Shown: positions 55,028-64,000 of the stretch, piece by piece
How the letters are laid out: every line of letters starts with the position of its first letter
How positions within the stretch are numbered: the stretch's first letter is position 1
Assembly: GCA_029245955.1 (NCBI GenBank)
Contig: JAQWOH010000034.1
Span: 1 to 64,000, forward strand
Length of the DNA: 64,000 nucleotides
Reading direction: 5' to 3'
From: Fuerstiella sp.
GTDB taxonomy: Bacteria > Planctomycetota > Planctomycetia > Planctomycetales > Planctomycetaceae
Position numbers and translations under genes: made by a program
The notes under the pieces: generated by a model
Seen by the model: the letters and a program-made list of their open reading frames with translations, nothing else
What the model was told of the DNA's origin: nothing
The model's database searches: none

Positions 55028-56362
55028 ATGTTCACTCGCCGTTTCACAATGTTTTGTCTGGTTCTTGTGTTTGGCAGACTGCTGTCCGTGAGTCACGCAG
55101 CTGAACCCCCGGAAGGATTTCGACCCATATTTAACGGTCAGGACCTGGATGGCTGGCAGGGGAGGCCACATTTCGACCCGCGAAAACTGTCAGAGATGTC
55201 TGACGAAGATCGTGCTGCGAAGGTTGGCGAATGGACAGAGGACGCGAAAAAACACTGGACCGTTGAAAACGGAGAGCTCGTCAACGATGGCCACGGCGCG
55301 TATCTTGTCACCAACGATGAATTTGGCGACTACGAATTCCTGATTGATTATAAGACCGTGCCGCGTGCCGACAGCGGAATTTATTTGAAGGGTACGCCAC
55401 AGGTTCAGATCTGGGATTACACGGATCCTGGCAAATTCGGAATCGATTCAGACCTTGGCAGTGGAGGACTGTGGAACAACAGCGCCGGAGCGCCGGGAAA
55501 GAATCCTTTCGTGCTGGCCGACAGGCCGTTCGGTGAATGGAACACTTTTAAGATCCGCCAGCTGGGAGCTCGAACCACGGTCTGGATGAACGATCAGTTG
55601 CTGGTCGACAACGCGATCATGGAAAACTACTGGGACCGCAAGGCACCTTTGTTTGCCAGGGGGCCGATTGAACTGCAGACGCACGGTGGTGAAATCCGCT
55701 GGAAAAATCTGTACGTTCGTGAGATTGCGCCGGAGGAAGCGAACCAGCTGCTGTCTGGTCATCAGCAACAGGCCTTTCAACGACTGTTCAACGGTAAAGA
55801 TCTGACCGGCTGGAAGGGCGCTCTTGAAAACTATGAAGTCGTGGACGGTGCCATTCGGTGCAAAGCCGGTCACGGCGGCCAACTGCTGACAGAAAAAGAG
55901 TACAGCAACTTCATCGCGCGGCTCGAATTCAAACTTCCACCCGGTGGAAACAACGGGCTCGCCATTCGCTCTCCGGGTGACGGCGATCCGGCATATGCTG
56001 CAATGTCTGAACTGCAGGTGCTCGATTCAGAGCACGAAAAATACGCAAAGCTTGACGCACGGCAATACCACGGCAGCGCCTACGGTATGGTGGCCGCACA
56101 CCGAGGCTTCCTGCGTGAAACCGGGCAGTGGAACTTCCAGCAGGTCACGGTGGACGGTAGTACGATCAAAGTGGAGCTCAATGGCAGCGTTATTCTGGAT
56201 GCCGATCTTTCGAAAGTCACCGAGTTCATGGCTGAGAGGCCTCATCCTGGCAAAGATCGCGTCAGCGGTTTCTTTGGATTTGCCGGCCACAATGATCCGG
56301 TTGAGTTCCGCAACGTGAGCATTAAGGAACTGGCCCCACCGCCGAAGAAAAAGACCGAGTAA
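55028..56362 (+). CDS. Secreted protein with two DUF1080 (3-keto-disaccharide hydrolase) domains
   Basis: A 444-residue exported protein. The signal peptide is at residues 1-24. Two concanavalin-like DUF1080 domains follow, at about 28-245 and 250-440, each starting with a FxxLFNGxDLxGW-type motif (FRPIFNGQDLDGW; FQRLFNGKDLTGW). Shared features include Gly/Ile strand motifs (SGIYLKG; NNGLAIRSPG), a Trp-rich core and a final VREI/VSIKEL strand. DUF1080 members hydrolyse 3-keto-glycosides or bind carbohydrate. The halves have diverged, so one may be catalytic and the other binding. The ATG at 55028 is chosen for its signal peptide and the GGAG upstream. A hairpin repeat follows the stop. Confidence 0.88.
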   Translation: MFTRRFTMFCLVLVFGRLLSVSHAAEPPEGFRPIFNGQDLDGWQGRPHFDPRKLSEMSDEDRAAKVGEWTEDAKKHWTVENGELVNDGHGAYLVTNDEFGDYEFLIDYKTVPRADSGIYLKGTPQVQIWDYTDPGKFGIDSDLGSGGLWNNSAGAPGKNPFVLADRPFGEWNTFKIRQLGARTTVWMNDQLLVDNAIMENYWDRKAPLFARGPIELQTHGGEIRWKNLYVREIAPEEANQLLSGHQQQAFQRLFNGKDLTGWKGALENYEVVDGAIRCKAGHGGQLLTEKEYSNFIARLEFKLPPGGNNGLAIRSPGDGDPAYAAMSELQVLDSEHEKYAKLDARQYHGSAYGMVAAHRGFLRETGQWNFQQVTVDGSTIKVELNGSVILDADLSKVTEFMAERPHPGKDRVSGFFGFAGHNDPVEFRNVSIKELAPPPKKKTE

Positions 56363-56378
56363 CCCGGCCCTGCATTAA

Positions 56379-56405
56379 CTCGTTCCCAGGCTCCGGCCTG
56401 GGAAC
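56379..56405. repeat. Dispersed hairpin repeat, copy 2
   Basis: GTTCCCAGG (56382-56390) and CCTGGGAAC (56397-56405) pair perfectly over 9 bases around the loop CTCCGG. The flanking CTC and the core match the copy at 14667-14695. It lies 20 bases after the DUF1080 stop codon, where it may act as a transcription end. Related CTCGTTCCCAGGCTCC-type repeats are known to recur in many bacterial genomes. Confidence 0.65.
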
Positions 56406-56537
56406 ATATGTTCTCGCAACTCCCCGCGTACGATTGACGGTTTGGTTCTGGCGCGCAAAGCTGATGTTTACAGCTGCGAATTTCATCCTGGAAGTTTAGA
56501 ACTGTGAAATTCTCGCCCCGTGAAACTCAGGAATCCA

Positions 56538-58208
<1,671 letters not shown>

Positions 58209-58244
58209 TTGCGGGGGGCAAACCTATGTGCAGCGCCCGCCTGG

Positions 58245-59057
58245 CTATACCTCCAGAGTGCCACGAAAAATCGTGACTGCCTGACCTCGTAACAGAACTC
58301 GATCGCCAACGACTTCCATTTCCACGGTCCCGCCCCGACTGGACGCCTGGTAAGCGATCAATTCGTTCTTCCCCAGCCGCCGGCTCCAATAATCGGCCAG
58401 ACAGCTGTGTGCCGACCCCGTTACCGGATCTTCATCAATTCCTGCTGCCGGTGCAAAGAAACGCGACACAAAATCGAATTCGGAATCAGATGTCTTCTGA
58501 GCAGTCACGATGATACCTCTTGTATCAACCTGTTTCAGTTTCCGGAAATCCGGTTGCAACTTCCGAACGTGCTGAGATTCTGAGAATTCGATCAGGTAGT
58601 CGAACTTGCTCTGGCCGACGTACGTCTTATTGACAGCGTGACCGCCGACCTTCAGACCCTCCAGTAATTCCTCCGGAGCGACAGCGGCATCCGCCGGAGT
58701 CATCGGGAAGTTGAGCTCAATCGATGTACCCATCGATTTCACATTCAGCTCGCCGCTGCGAGATTCAAAACAGATTTCCGAACGGTTCGTTACAGTACTC
58801 GATTCCCACAGGGCATGGGCAGCAGCCAGCGTCGCGTGACCGCACAGGTCGACCTCCGTCAACGGCGTAAACCATCGCAGTTCGAATCGGTTGGGTTTCA
58901 GCTTTCGCACGAAAGCCGTTTCCGAAAGATTCATTTCTGTGGCCACCGACTGCATCCAGTGGGTCTCACGGCTGTCGGTAAGAAACACGACTGCCGCCGG
59001 GTTTCCGGTAAATGGACGGTCTGCAAAAGCATCAATCTGGAAGATGGACAGTGGCAT
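58245..59057 (-). CDS. PhzF-family isomerase/epimerase-like protein
   Basis: A 270-residue cytoplasmic protein of the PhzF/diaminopimelate-epimerase fold. Landmarks: IFQIDAFADRPFTGNPAAVV at the start, the catalytic-type Glu46 in NLSETAFV, DLCGHATLAAAHAL, and DEDPVTGSAHSCLADYW in the second half. PhzF itself isomerises a phenazine precursor. Most relatives have unknown substrates, and no phenazine gene is present here, so a phenazine role is unlikely. The ATG at 59057 is chosen to match family heads; an ATG at 59075 adds six residues. It is convergent with the sulfatase, with only 36 bases between the stops. Confidence 0.88.
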   Translation of the reverse strand: MPLSIFQIDAFADRPFTGNPAAVVFLTDSRETHWMQSVATEMNLSETAFVRKLKPNRFELRWFTPLTEVDLCGHATLAAAHALWESSTVTNRSEICFESRSGELNVKSMGTSIELNFPMTPADAAVAPEELLEGLKVGGHAVNKTYVGQSKFDYLIEFSESQHVRKLQPDFRKLKQVDTRGIIVTAQKTSDSEFDFVSRFFAPAAGIDEDPVTGSAHSCLADYWSRRLGKNELIAYQASSRGGTVEMEVVGDRVLLRGQAVTIFRGTLEV

Positions 59058-59262
59058 AAGCTGAGTGACAAACATTTACGGGGCAAGGTGACAATCGTAA
59101 ACGAGGCAGTTTCCTTGATGACAGAGATTTGACCAGGGCGTTGGCAACCAATCCCTGATTTTGGTGAAATTGTGAGCCGTCGGCATATTCGTACAGACAA
59201 TCTGTTCCCGTTGCCGGAATATCGGCGGACGAAAGACATCTGAGAACCCTGAAGGATTTGAA

Positions 59263-60279
59263 ATGAATTCACGCCGTCACACGATTCTGGTCGCATTGTT
59301 CTGCATTCTGCTGCCGAGCCCGACAGAAACGTGGTTAGCCGCCGATCAGAACACTGTCACACCAGCTCAACTGAAACTGGCCGAGACGGATGCTACTCTT
59401 ACGATAACTCAGGACGAACGCGTGGTTCTTGTGTACAACAAGCAGTCACCACCCGTTCCTGACGGAATTGATCCGACGTATCGGCGCAGTGGATTTCTGC
59501 ACCCGGTGGGGACGCCTTGCGGTAAGGTCGTCACGGCAACCTTTCCATTTGACCACCCTCATCAACACGGAGTTTTCTCGGCGTGGGTGCGTACAAAATG
59601 GCATGGTCGCGACATCGATTTCTGGAACCTCGCAGGTGGCACAGGACGAGTTGTCCACAAACGTGTTGTCTCGAAGTTCAGCGACGAAGATGCCACGGGA
59701 TTTGAAGTTGATCTTCTGCATCGAGCTGTGCAGCAGCCCGTCGCAGACGTTCTGCGAGAACGCTGGAAAGTTACTGCCCGCCCGACGGATGGCACCTGGC
59801 ACTGCTTCGACCTGGAAACGACGCAGACTGCTCTGACGGAAGAACCACTGATTGTCAGCGAGTTTCATTACGGCGGAATTGCACTGCGCGGGCCCGTACG
59901 GTGGCTGCAGATGAAAGACAATGATGTCCAGGGCGTGGACGAAACACTCGAACCGAGTGGCTTTCTGAACGATCACGGATCAGAACGTCGTACAGGAAAC
60001 CACGAACACGCGAAATGGGTTTCGCTGACAGGAACGATCGATTCTGCCTCCGTCAGCATTACCGTTCTGTGTCACTCTGACAACTTTCGAGCTCCCCAGG
60101 CAGCTCGTCTGCATCCGACCAAACCGTATTTCTGCTTTGCGCCTTGTGTCGACGGTGAATTCGTGATCGACAAAGATCACCCTTTCCACGGCCGCTACCG
60201 TTTTCTGATTACAGATGCCGCGCCAGATGCGGTGTGGCTGAATCAGCAATGGATCAGATGGTGCCAGCCCGGTCTATGA
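59263..60279 (+). CDS. DUF6807 (PmoA-like) exported protein
   Basis: A 338-residue protein with a signal peptide (TILVALFCILLPSPTETWLA). The core matches the DUF6807/'PmoA family' proteins frequent in planctomycetes: GFLHPVGTPCGKVVTATFP, DHPHQHGVFSAWVRTKWHGR, DFWN, then HYGGIALRG and NHEHAKWV. The clustered His in DHPHQHG suggest metal or sugar binding. The family link to methane monooxygenase is in name only. The ribosome binding site is good (AAGGA, spacing 8). It is convergent with xylB. Confidence 0.75.
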   Translation: MNSRRHTILVALFCILLPSPTETWLAADQNTVTPAQLKLAETDATLTITQDERVVLVYNKQSPPVPDGIDPTYRRSGFLHPVGTPCGKVVTATFPFDHPHQHGVFSAWVRTKWHGRDIDFWNLAGGTGRVVHKRVVSKFSDEDATGFEVDLLHRAVQQPVADVLRERWKVTARPTDGTWHCFDLETTQTALTEEPLIVSEFHYGGIALRGPVRWLQMKDNDVQGVDETLEPSGFLNDHGSERRTGNHEHAKWVSLTGTIDSASVSITVLCHSDNFRAPQAARLHPTKPYFCFAPCVDGEFVIDKDHPFHGRYRFLITDAAPDAVWLNQQWIRWCQPGL

Positions 60280-60327
60280 CCCGGCGGGCTGCCACAGTGC
60301 TTCGTTCGCTGATAGAGAACGGATGGC

Positions 60328-61857
60328 TCACACCAGCGTTTGTATCTTCGCGAAGTCATCTTTCAGCGATGAGTACAACTGCTGATACACCGGGTAGGCC
60401 GTGTTGTATTTTTTCTTCGCTGCGGCTTTGGCAGCAGTTTTCGCGACCACGGAAATTGTCGCGTTGCAGGCTTCGACCACATTCTTGTAGGCCCCGGTTC
60501 CCGCCGCGGCCAATAGGGCGACTCCGTATGCCGGTCCCTCTTCTGCATTGATTGTGACGACCGACTGCCCATAAATATCGGCCTGCATCTGACGCCAGTA
60601 GTCACTGCGAGCTCCACCGCCGGACAGGCGAATTTCCCTCACAGGGATATTCATGCCTTTCGCAATTTCCAGTGAATCTCGCATCGCATACGTGGCTCCT
60701 TCCATTACCGATCGAGCCATGTGTCCCTTGCCGTGCCGCAGACTCAGACCAATCCAGCTGCCACGAGCATTCGGATCGGCATGGGGCGTGCGTTCGCCGG
60801 TGAGGTATGGCAGAAAGAACAGTCCTTCCGAACCGGCCGGAGCATTCGCAGCCTGTTGAGTGATCAGCTCATAAGGATCCACCTTCTTCTTCTTTGCCGC
60901 GGCAACTTCGGCCTGGCAGAGTTCGTTGCGGAACCATTGCAGACTTCCGCCCGCCGACAGTACACACCCCATGACGTGCCATTTGCCTCGCACGGCATGG
61001 CAGAAGGTGTGCAGTCGTCCCTCCGGATCGACCTGAACTTCATCGCTGTGAGCAAACACAACTCCGCTGGTACCCATCGTTGCCGACACCACACCTTTAC
61101 GGACGATACCGTTTCCTATAGCACTGGCTGCCTGGTCTCCGCCTCCACCGACAACGGGTGTCCCGACCTTCAGTCCCATCGTCTTTGCCGCGATCGGTGA
61201 CAGTCCGCCAGTCACGTCTTCGGATTCGTGCATCCGTGGAAACAGGCTGGTATCCAGATCCAGTTTTCCAAGCAGTGTCTTAGACCATCGGCGCTTCACG
61301 ACATTCAGCAGCAGCGTACCGGACGCATCGCTGACTTCCGTTGCGAATTCCCCCGTCAGACGATACCGCACGTAGTCCTTGGGCAGCAGGACTTGTACTG
61401 TCCTGTTGAAATTCTTCTTCTCGTTGTTGCGCAGCCACAGAATCTTGGGCGCCGTAAAGCCGGTCAGAGCCGGATTCGCGACCATCCTGATCAGCTTCTT
61501 TCGTCCGCCCGCCAGTTTTTCGATCTCAACACATTCTGCTGCAGTGCGCTGATCGTTCCACAGCAGCGCCGGACGAATGACACTGCCCGACTTGTCCAGA
61601 AACACGCTGCCGTGCATCTGTCCGCTCAGGCCAATTCCACCAATGTCTGCGGCCTTCAGCTTCGCCGCCCTCATCACCTTCTTTACACTCTTGACTGAGG
61701 CGGTCCACCAGTCGACGGGGTTCTGTTCTGACCAGCCTGGTTTTGGACTGTACAGCGGATACTCCACCGTCGCTGACGAAAGGATCGTGCCGTCCTCGTT
61801 CATCGCCAGAGTCTTGGTGCCACTGGTGCCAATATCGATGCCAAGAAAAACTGCCAT
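60328..61857 (-). CDS. xylB: Xylulokinase
   Basis: Phosphorylates D-xylulose to xylulose 5-phosphate, entering the pentose phosphate pathway. A 509-residue FGGY-family kinase: N-terminal phosphate motif [13 protein letters not shown], then [22 protein letters not shown] and ATMGTSGVV. The C-terminal adenosine motif [19 protein letters not shown] is typical of XylB rather than glycerol or gluconate kinases. The tail is Lys/Ala-rich ([11 protein letters not shown]) before the last helix. The start at 61857 is set by the family head. The same frame is open upstream to 62253 because it runs through a decayed permease fragment. No xylose isomerase gene is in the window. Confidence 0.9.
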   Translation of the reverse strand: MAVFLGIDIGTSGTKTLAMNEDGTILSSATVEYPLYSPKPGWSEQNPVDWWTASVKSVKKVMRAAKLKAADIGGIGLSGQMHGSVFLDKSGSVIRPALLWNDQRTAAECVEIEKLAGGRKKLIRMVANPALTGFTAPKILWLRNNEKKNFNRTVQVLLPKDYVRYRLTGEFATEVSDASGTLLLNVVKRRWSKTLLGKLDLDTSLFPRMHESEDVTGGLSPIAAKTMGLKVGTPVVGGGGDQAASAIGNGIVRKGVVSATMGTSGVVFAHSDEVQVDPEGRLHTFCHAVRGKWHVMGCVLSAGGSLQWFRNELCQAEVAAAKKKKVDPYELITQQAANAPAGSEGLFFLPYLTGERTPHADPNARGSWIGLSLRHGKGHMARSVMEGATYAMRDSLEIAKGMNIPVREIRLSGGGARSDYWRQMQADIYGQSVVTINAEEGPAYGVALLAAAGTGAYKNVVEACNATISVVAKTAAKAAAKKKYNTAYPVYQQLYSSLKDDFAKIQTLV

Positions 61858-61959
61858 GCTTCTGTGCTTCAAAACGGAGTGAGTGTCGTTCGGCGGCAGT
61901 CTAAAAAATTCAGCCGAAATAGGAACAGACCTCATGCTTTTTGTTGGCAACGAAGTCCG

Positions 61960-62253
61960 TTCGGGCTCCGTTACAGCGATACGCGGCGTACGATCGTCCC
62001 GGGCGAAAGCATACCGATGGCGATCCCATGCCAGCTCCGATGGCATACTGGCAATCGGACCTGCGGACAGGCAGACCAGAGCGGTCCATAATGCCTTCCA
62101 GTAAGTCGTTGATGGCGTGAGGTTCCAGGTTACAGCATACAGCAACGCAGCAGCAACTGTACACGCGATGACCTGGTTGGTAGTCAGCCGCCGCCGGCGA
62201 AGATTAATGTGGGAAAAGTCCCCAGGCAGACTGTTGTCGCCAGGATGGGCCAT
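61960..62253 (-). pseudogene. ABC transporter permease fragment
   Basis: About 95 residues with two membrane helices ([39 protein letters not shown]) and a following AWDRHR, like the N-terminal part of an ABC-2 type permease in a YtrA-type operon. The rest of the permease is missing, and the frame runs on, without a stop, into xylB. It lies in the right order after the GntR and ATPase remnants, so it is the third member of one dead operon. Confidence 0.55.
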
Positions 62254-62326
62254 GTCGAACTAGAAACAATCCGATAGCTCAGTTGACTGGTCACATATAG
62301 CGGCGTAGTCAGGCACGGTGATATCA

Positions 62327-62606
62327 GCCAGGAAAATGTTGCCGGCAGTCGTGACGACGCTGGCTGCGGTCTTCCGAGTACTGCGGCCCGTCGTCCACCG
62401 GGTCCGGAACAAATACGCTGATAGACCCGAAGGACGATCTCAGCAGCCCGGGTACATGTTTCAGCAGCGTGGTCTTGCTCGCTCCGGTTTCACCCATCAG
62501 CCCGAAAACGGAACCCTTCGGCACAGAAAAAGTTACGTCCCGCAGGGCCTGCTGCTTTCCAAAGGTGCGACTGAGTGAGCAGATATCAATTTACGTTGTC
62601 GGTCAT
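62327..62606 (-). pseudogene. ABC transporter ATPase, truncated and frameshifted
   Basis: Starts with ATG at 62606, overlapping the original GntR stop by the classic ATGA. After six codons a frameshift moves the reading to SLSRTFGKQQALRDVTFSV and FGLMGETGASKTTLLKHV. This is a Walker A site with Ser in place of the invariant Gly before the Lys. The sequence degenerates after FGSISVF and never reaches the signature or Walker B motifs. It is clearly non-functional. Confidence 0.78.
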
Positions 62607-62991
62607 TTCATTTCTGCCTTTCGAAATCGCAGACTTCGCTGACGCACGAGCGAAACCACATTCTCAAGATCAAAGTTCACCTGTACTGCTTCTGCCAGCA
62701 ATGCGTCGATTCATTCAGAATCCGGTTCTTTTCCCGTCGTGAGAGCGGTGAACCGGAATCGGAAACAGACACACCGGAACCTCGCCCAGAAATCACCACG
62801 CCGGCTGATTCGAGTTCGCGACAGACTTGAGCAACCGTGTTAGGATTGATCAGCAATTGCTCCGCTAGTTTGCGCCCCGTCGGCAACTGCTCTCCTGCGG
62901 TCAGTCTGCCGGAAGAAACCCGAAAAGTGACCTGGCTGACGACCTGCTGATCGATCGGAGTTCCGTCGTCCTGAGAAATTCGAATCTGCAT
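62603..62991 (-). pseudogene. YtrA-type GntR regulator, frameshifted
   Basis: The first 90 residues match the winged-helix head of the YtrA subfamily: MQIRISQDDGTPIDQQVV, then LAEQLLINPNTVAQVCRELE and GSGVSVSDSG. Near 62710 a frameshift stops the ORF early. In the next frame the expected effector tail continues (IDALLAEAVQVNFDLENVVS, then RQRSLRFRKAEMK) to a stop at 62603 that overlaps the ATPase start. The DNA-binding part might still be made as a 104-residue protein. The likely target, its own ABC operon, is dead. Confidence 0.78.
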
Positions 62992-63277
62992 GCCAATGTA
63001 TCGTTCAGTGTACTAATACCGTCATACACCTGCGCGGGGGTGCGACAAGTGCGTTCCTAAAATTACACGACTTCCCGTTGTTGCCGTAAAACTCTGCGAT
63101 TCCAGATTTTGCAGGCCGGATCCAGGAGCGGAGCGGAGCGCCGTCGCCCCGGCAACGGCAACGGCAACGGCAACGGGAACGGGAACGTAGCAGTAGCGCA
63201 GACCTGGACGAGTTCTGAGACTATATTGCACTGTTCCAGCCCGGCTGTTCACGTCCGGATTCAAGGCGACCTTCATC
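62992..63277. promoter_or_regulatory. Divergent intergenic region with tandem repeats
   Basis: About 285 bases between the GntR remnant and the plus-strand PQQ-propeller gene. It should hold the propeller gene's promoter. It contains a short GGAGC triplicate near 63125-63140 and the hexamer array at 63151. No clear operator was seen. Confidence 0.4.
63151..63186. repeat. Hexanucleotide tandem repeat, six units
   Basis: Four copies of GGCAAC are followed by two of GGGAAC, 36 bases in all, about 90 bases before the start of the PQQ-propeller gene. The variant units at one end suggest spread by slippage. It is not coding. Confidence 0.9.
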
Positions 63278-64000
63278 ATGTTACATCGGTATCTGGCCTT
63301 CATTTGTTGTCTGCTGGTGGCAGCGACTATGACAACCGCAGACGACGCCAATTCCATCCGCCTGCAGAACTGGGCCGAATGGCGAGGCCCGTTGCGAACC
63401 GGAGTCGCTCCGTTCGCCGATCCCCCTGTAGAATGGAATGAGAAAAAGAACGTTCGCTGGAAAGTGAAGATGCCCGGGCTGGGCCACTCGTCACCAGTCG
63501 TGTGGCAGGATTCTGTATTCCTGACGACAGCCATACCGTACGGTCCGCAACTCGATCCCGTTCCGGTCACTGCGGCCGGGGCGCACGACAATGTCGACGT
63601 AACCCGGAAACATCGTTTCGTGGTTATTCGCGTCAGCCGTAAAGATGGTGCCATTCGCTGGCAGACTGTAGTTAATGATGTGTTGCCTCACGAAGGTGGA
63701 CACGACACCGGCAGCCTGGCGTCGGCATCCCCCGTCACAGACGGTCAGCGAGTCTATGCGTACTTCGGTTCGCACGGCTTGTTTGCGTTAGATTTCAACG
63801 GCAGGCTGCTGTGGAAACGGGACCCGGGAAGAATGCAGAGTAAACACGCTCACGGTGAAGGATCGTCTCCCAGTCTCCACAATGGAACTCTCGTGATCAA
63901 CGCGGATCACGAAGGCCAGTCGTTTATAGAAGCCGTCGATGCAGCAACCGGCGTCACGAAATGGAAACGGAACCGTGACGAAGTCACATCCTGGGCGTCA
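63278..64000 (+). CDS. Secreted PQQ-like beta-propeller protein (3' end outside window)
   Basis: The frame is open for 241 codons from the ATG at 63278 to the window edge, so the C-terminus is not seen. A signal peptide (LAFICCLLVAATMTTADD) is followed by NWAEWRGPLRTGVAP, the same WRGP opening as the protein at 16431. Propeller blades follow: MPGLGHSSPVVWQDSVFLT, SRKDGAIRWQ, SASPVTDGQRVYAYFGSHGL, FALDFNGRLLWKRD and GSSPSLHNGTLVINADHEG. An upstream AAGGCGA could be the ribosome binding site. It is probably a ligand-binding or scaffold propeller; no catalytic residue can be named. Confidence 0.8.
   Translation, partial: MLHRYLAFICCLLVAATMTTADDANSIRLQNWAEWRGPLRTGVAPFADPPVEWNEKKNVRWKVKMPGLGHSSPVVWQDSVFLTTAIPYGPQLDPVPVTAAGAHDNVDVTRKHRFVVIRVSRKDGAIRWQTVVNDVLPHEGGHDTGSLASASPVTDGQRVYAYFGSHGLFALDFNGRLLWKRDPGRMQSKHAHGEGSSPSLHNGTLVINADHEGQSFIEAVDAATGVTKWKRNRDEVTSWAS

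Noticed and set aside
58245..59057. Phenazine biosynthesis locus
   Set aside because: Only a PhzF-like gene is present; no other phz gene is near, and most PhzF relatives are not phenazine enzymes.
61858..62253. Xylulokinase as a natural fusion with an N-terminal membrane domain
   Set aside because: The upstream part matches an ABC permease fragment in a dead operon, and the kinase family head begins at 61857; the shared frame is more likely chance.

Overview
The window looks like chromosomal DNA of a planctomycete. The strongest evidence is its family content: two PSCyt1-DUF1549-DUF1553 (PSD1) proteins, three DUF1501 proteins, two sulfatases, CehA/McbA-type PHP metallohydrolases, DUF1080, DUF6807, PQQ- and NHL-type propellers, and a YtrA-type GntR/ABC remnant. 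Genus or species cannot be given from the sequence alone. No rRNA, tRNA or CRISPR array was found.

Layout. 0-3.6 kb: the 3' end of a fibronectin-like surface protein, a class II DAHP synthase and a small zinc-ribbon protein. 3.6-7.2 kb: a secreted clan-CD (caspase/legumain-like) peptidase with an EF-hand, then a stretch of dead genes (IS3 transposase, FecR-like, ECF sigma factor, receiver domain). 7.2-11.2 kb: a PSD1 + DUF1501 pair. 11.3-12.2 kb: a wrecked RND efflux pump. 12.2-17.7 kb: uracil-DNA glycosylase, DUF1805, an NHL propeller, an SGNH hydrolase and a PQQ propeller. 18-36 kb: a block of exported hydrolase-type genes (two CehA-like proteins, a second PSD1 + DUF1501 pair, a sulfatase, a tandem esterase with an SMP-30-like propeller, and a DUF1501 with an inserted carbohydrate-binding-like domain), interrupted by another dead sigma factor. 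36-46 kb: housekeeping genes (BON domain, giant FtsX-type permease, ECF sigma, PriA, RsmB). 46-54.7 kb: a three-gene membrane module on the minus strand, YqiJ/NfeD-like -> flotillin -> 1846-aa AAA+ ATPase, with a perfect nine-copy heptanucleotide repeat upstream of the flotillin. 55-62 kb: DUF1080, sulfatase, PhzF, DUF6807 and xylulokinase. 62-63 kb: a decayed GntR-ABC operon. 63.3 kb to the end: the start of another PQQ propeller protein.

How it fits together. Most intact genes encode exported enzymes that plausibly attack sulfated or acylated polysaccharides (sulfatases, esterases, 3-keto-glycoside hydrolase-like, PSD1/DUF1501), with xylulokinase as a possible sugar-entry step; this link is inferred from gene content only. 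The flotillin/YqiJ/AAA+ cluster is the best candidate for a poorly described system: a membrane-microdomain stress or remodelling machine. A second theme is gene decay. At least eight regulators, transporters or mobile-element genes carry frameshifts, nonsense codons or deletions, while the hydrolase and housekeeping genes are open.
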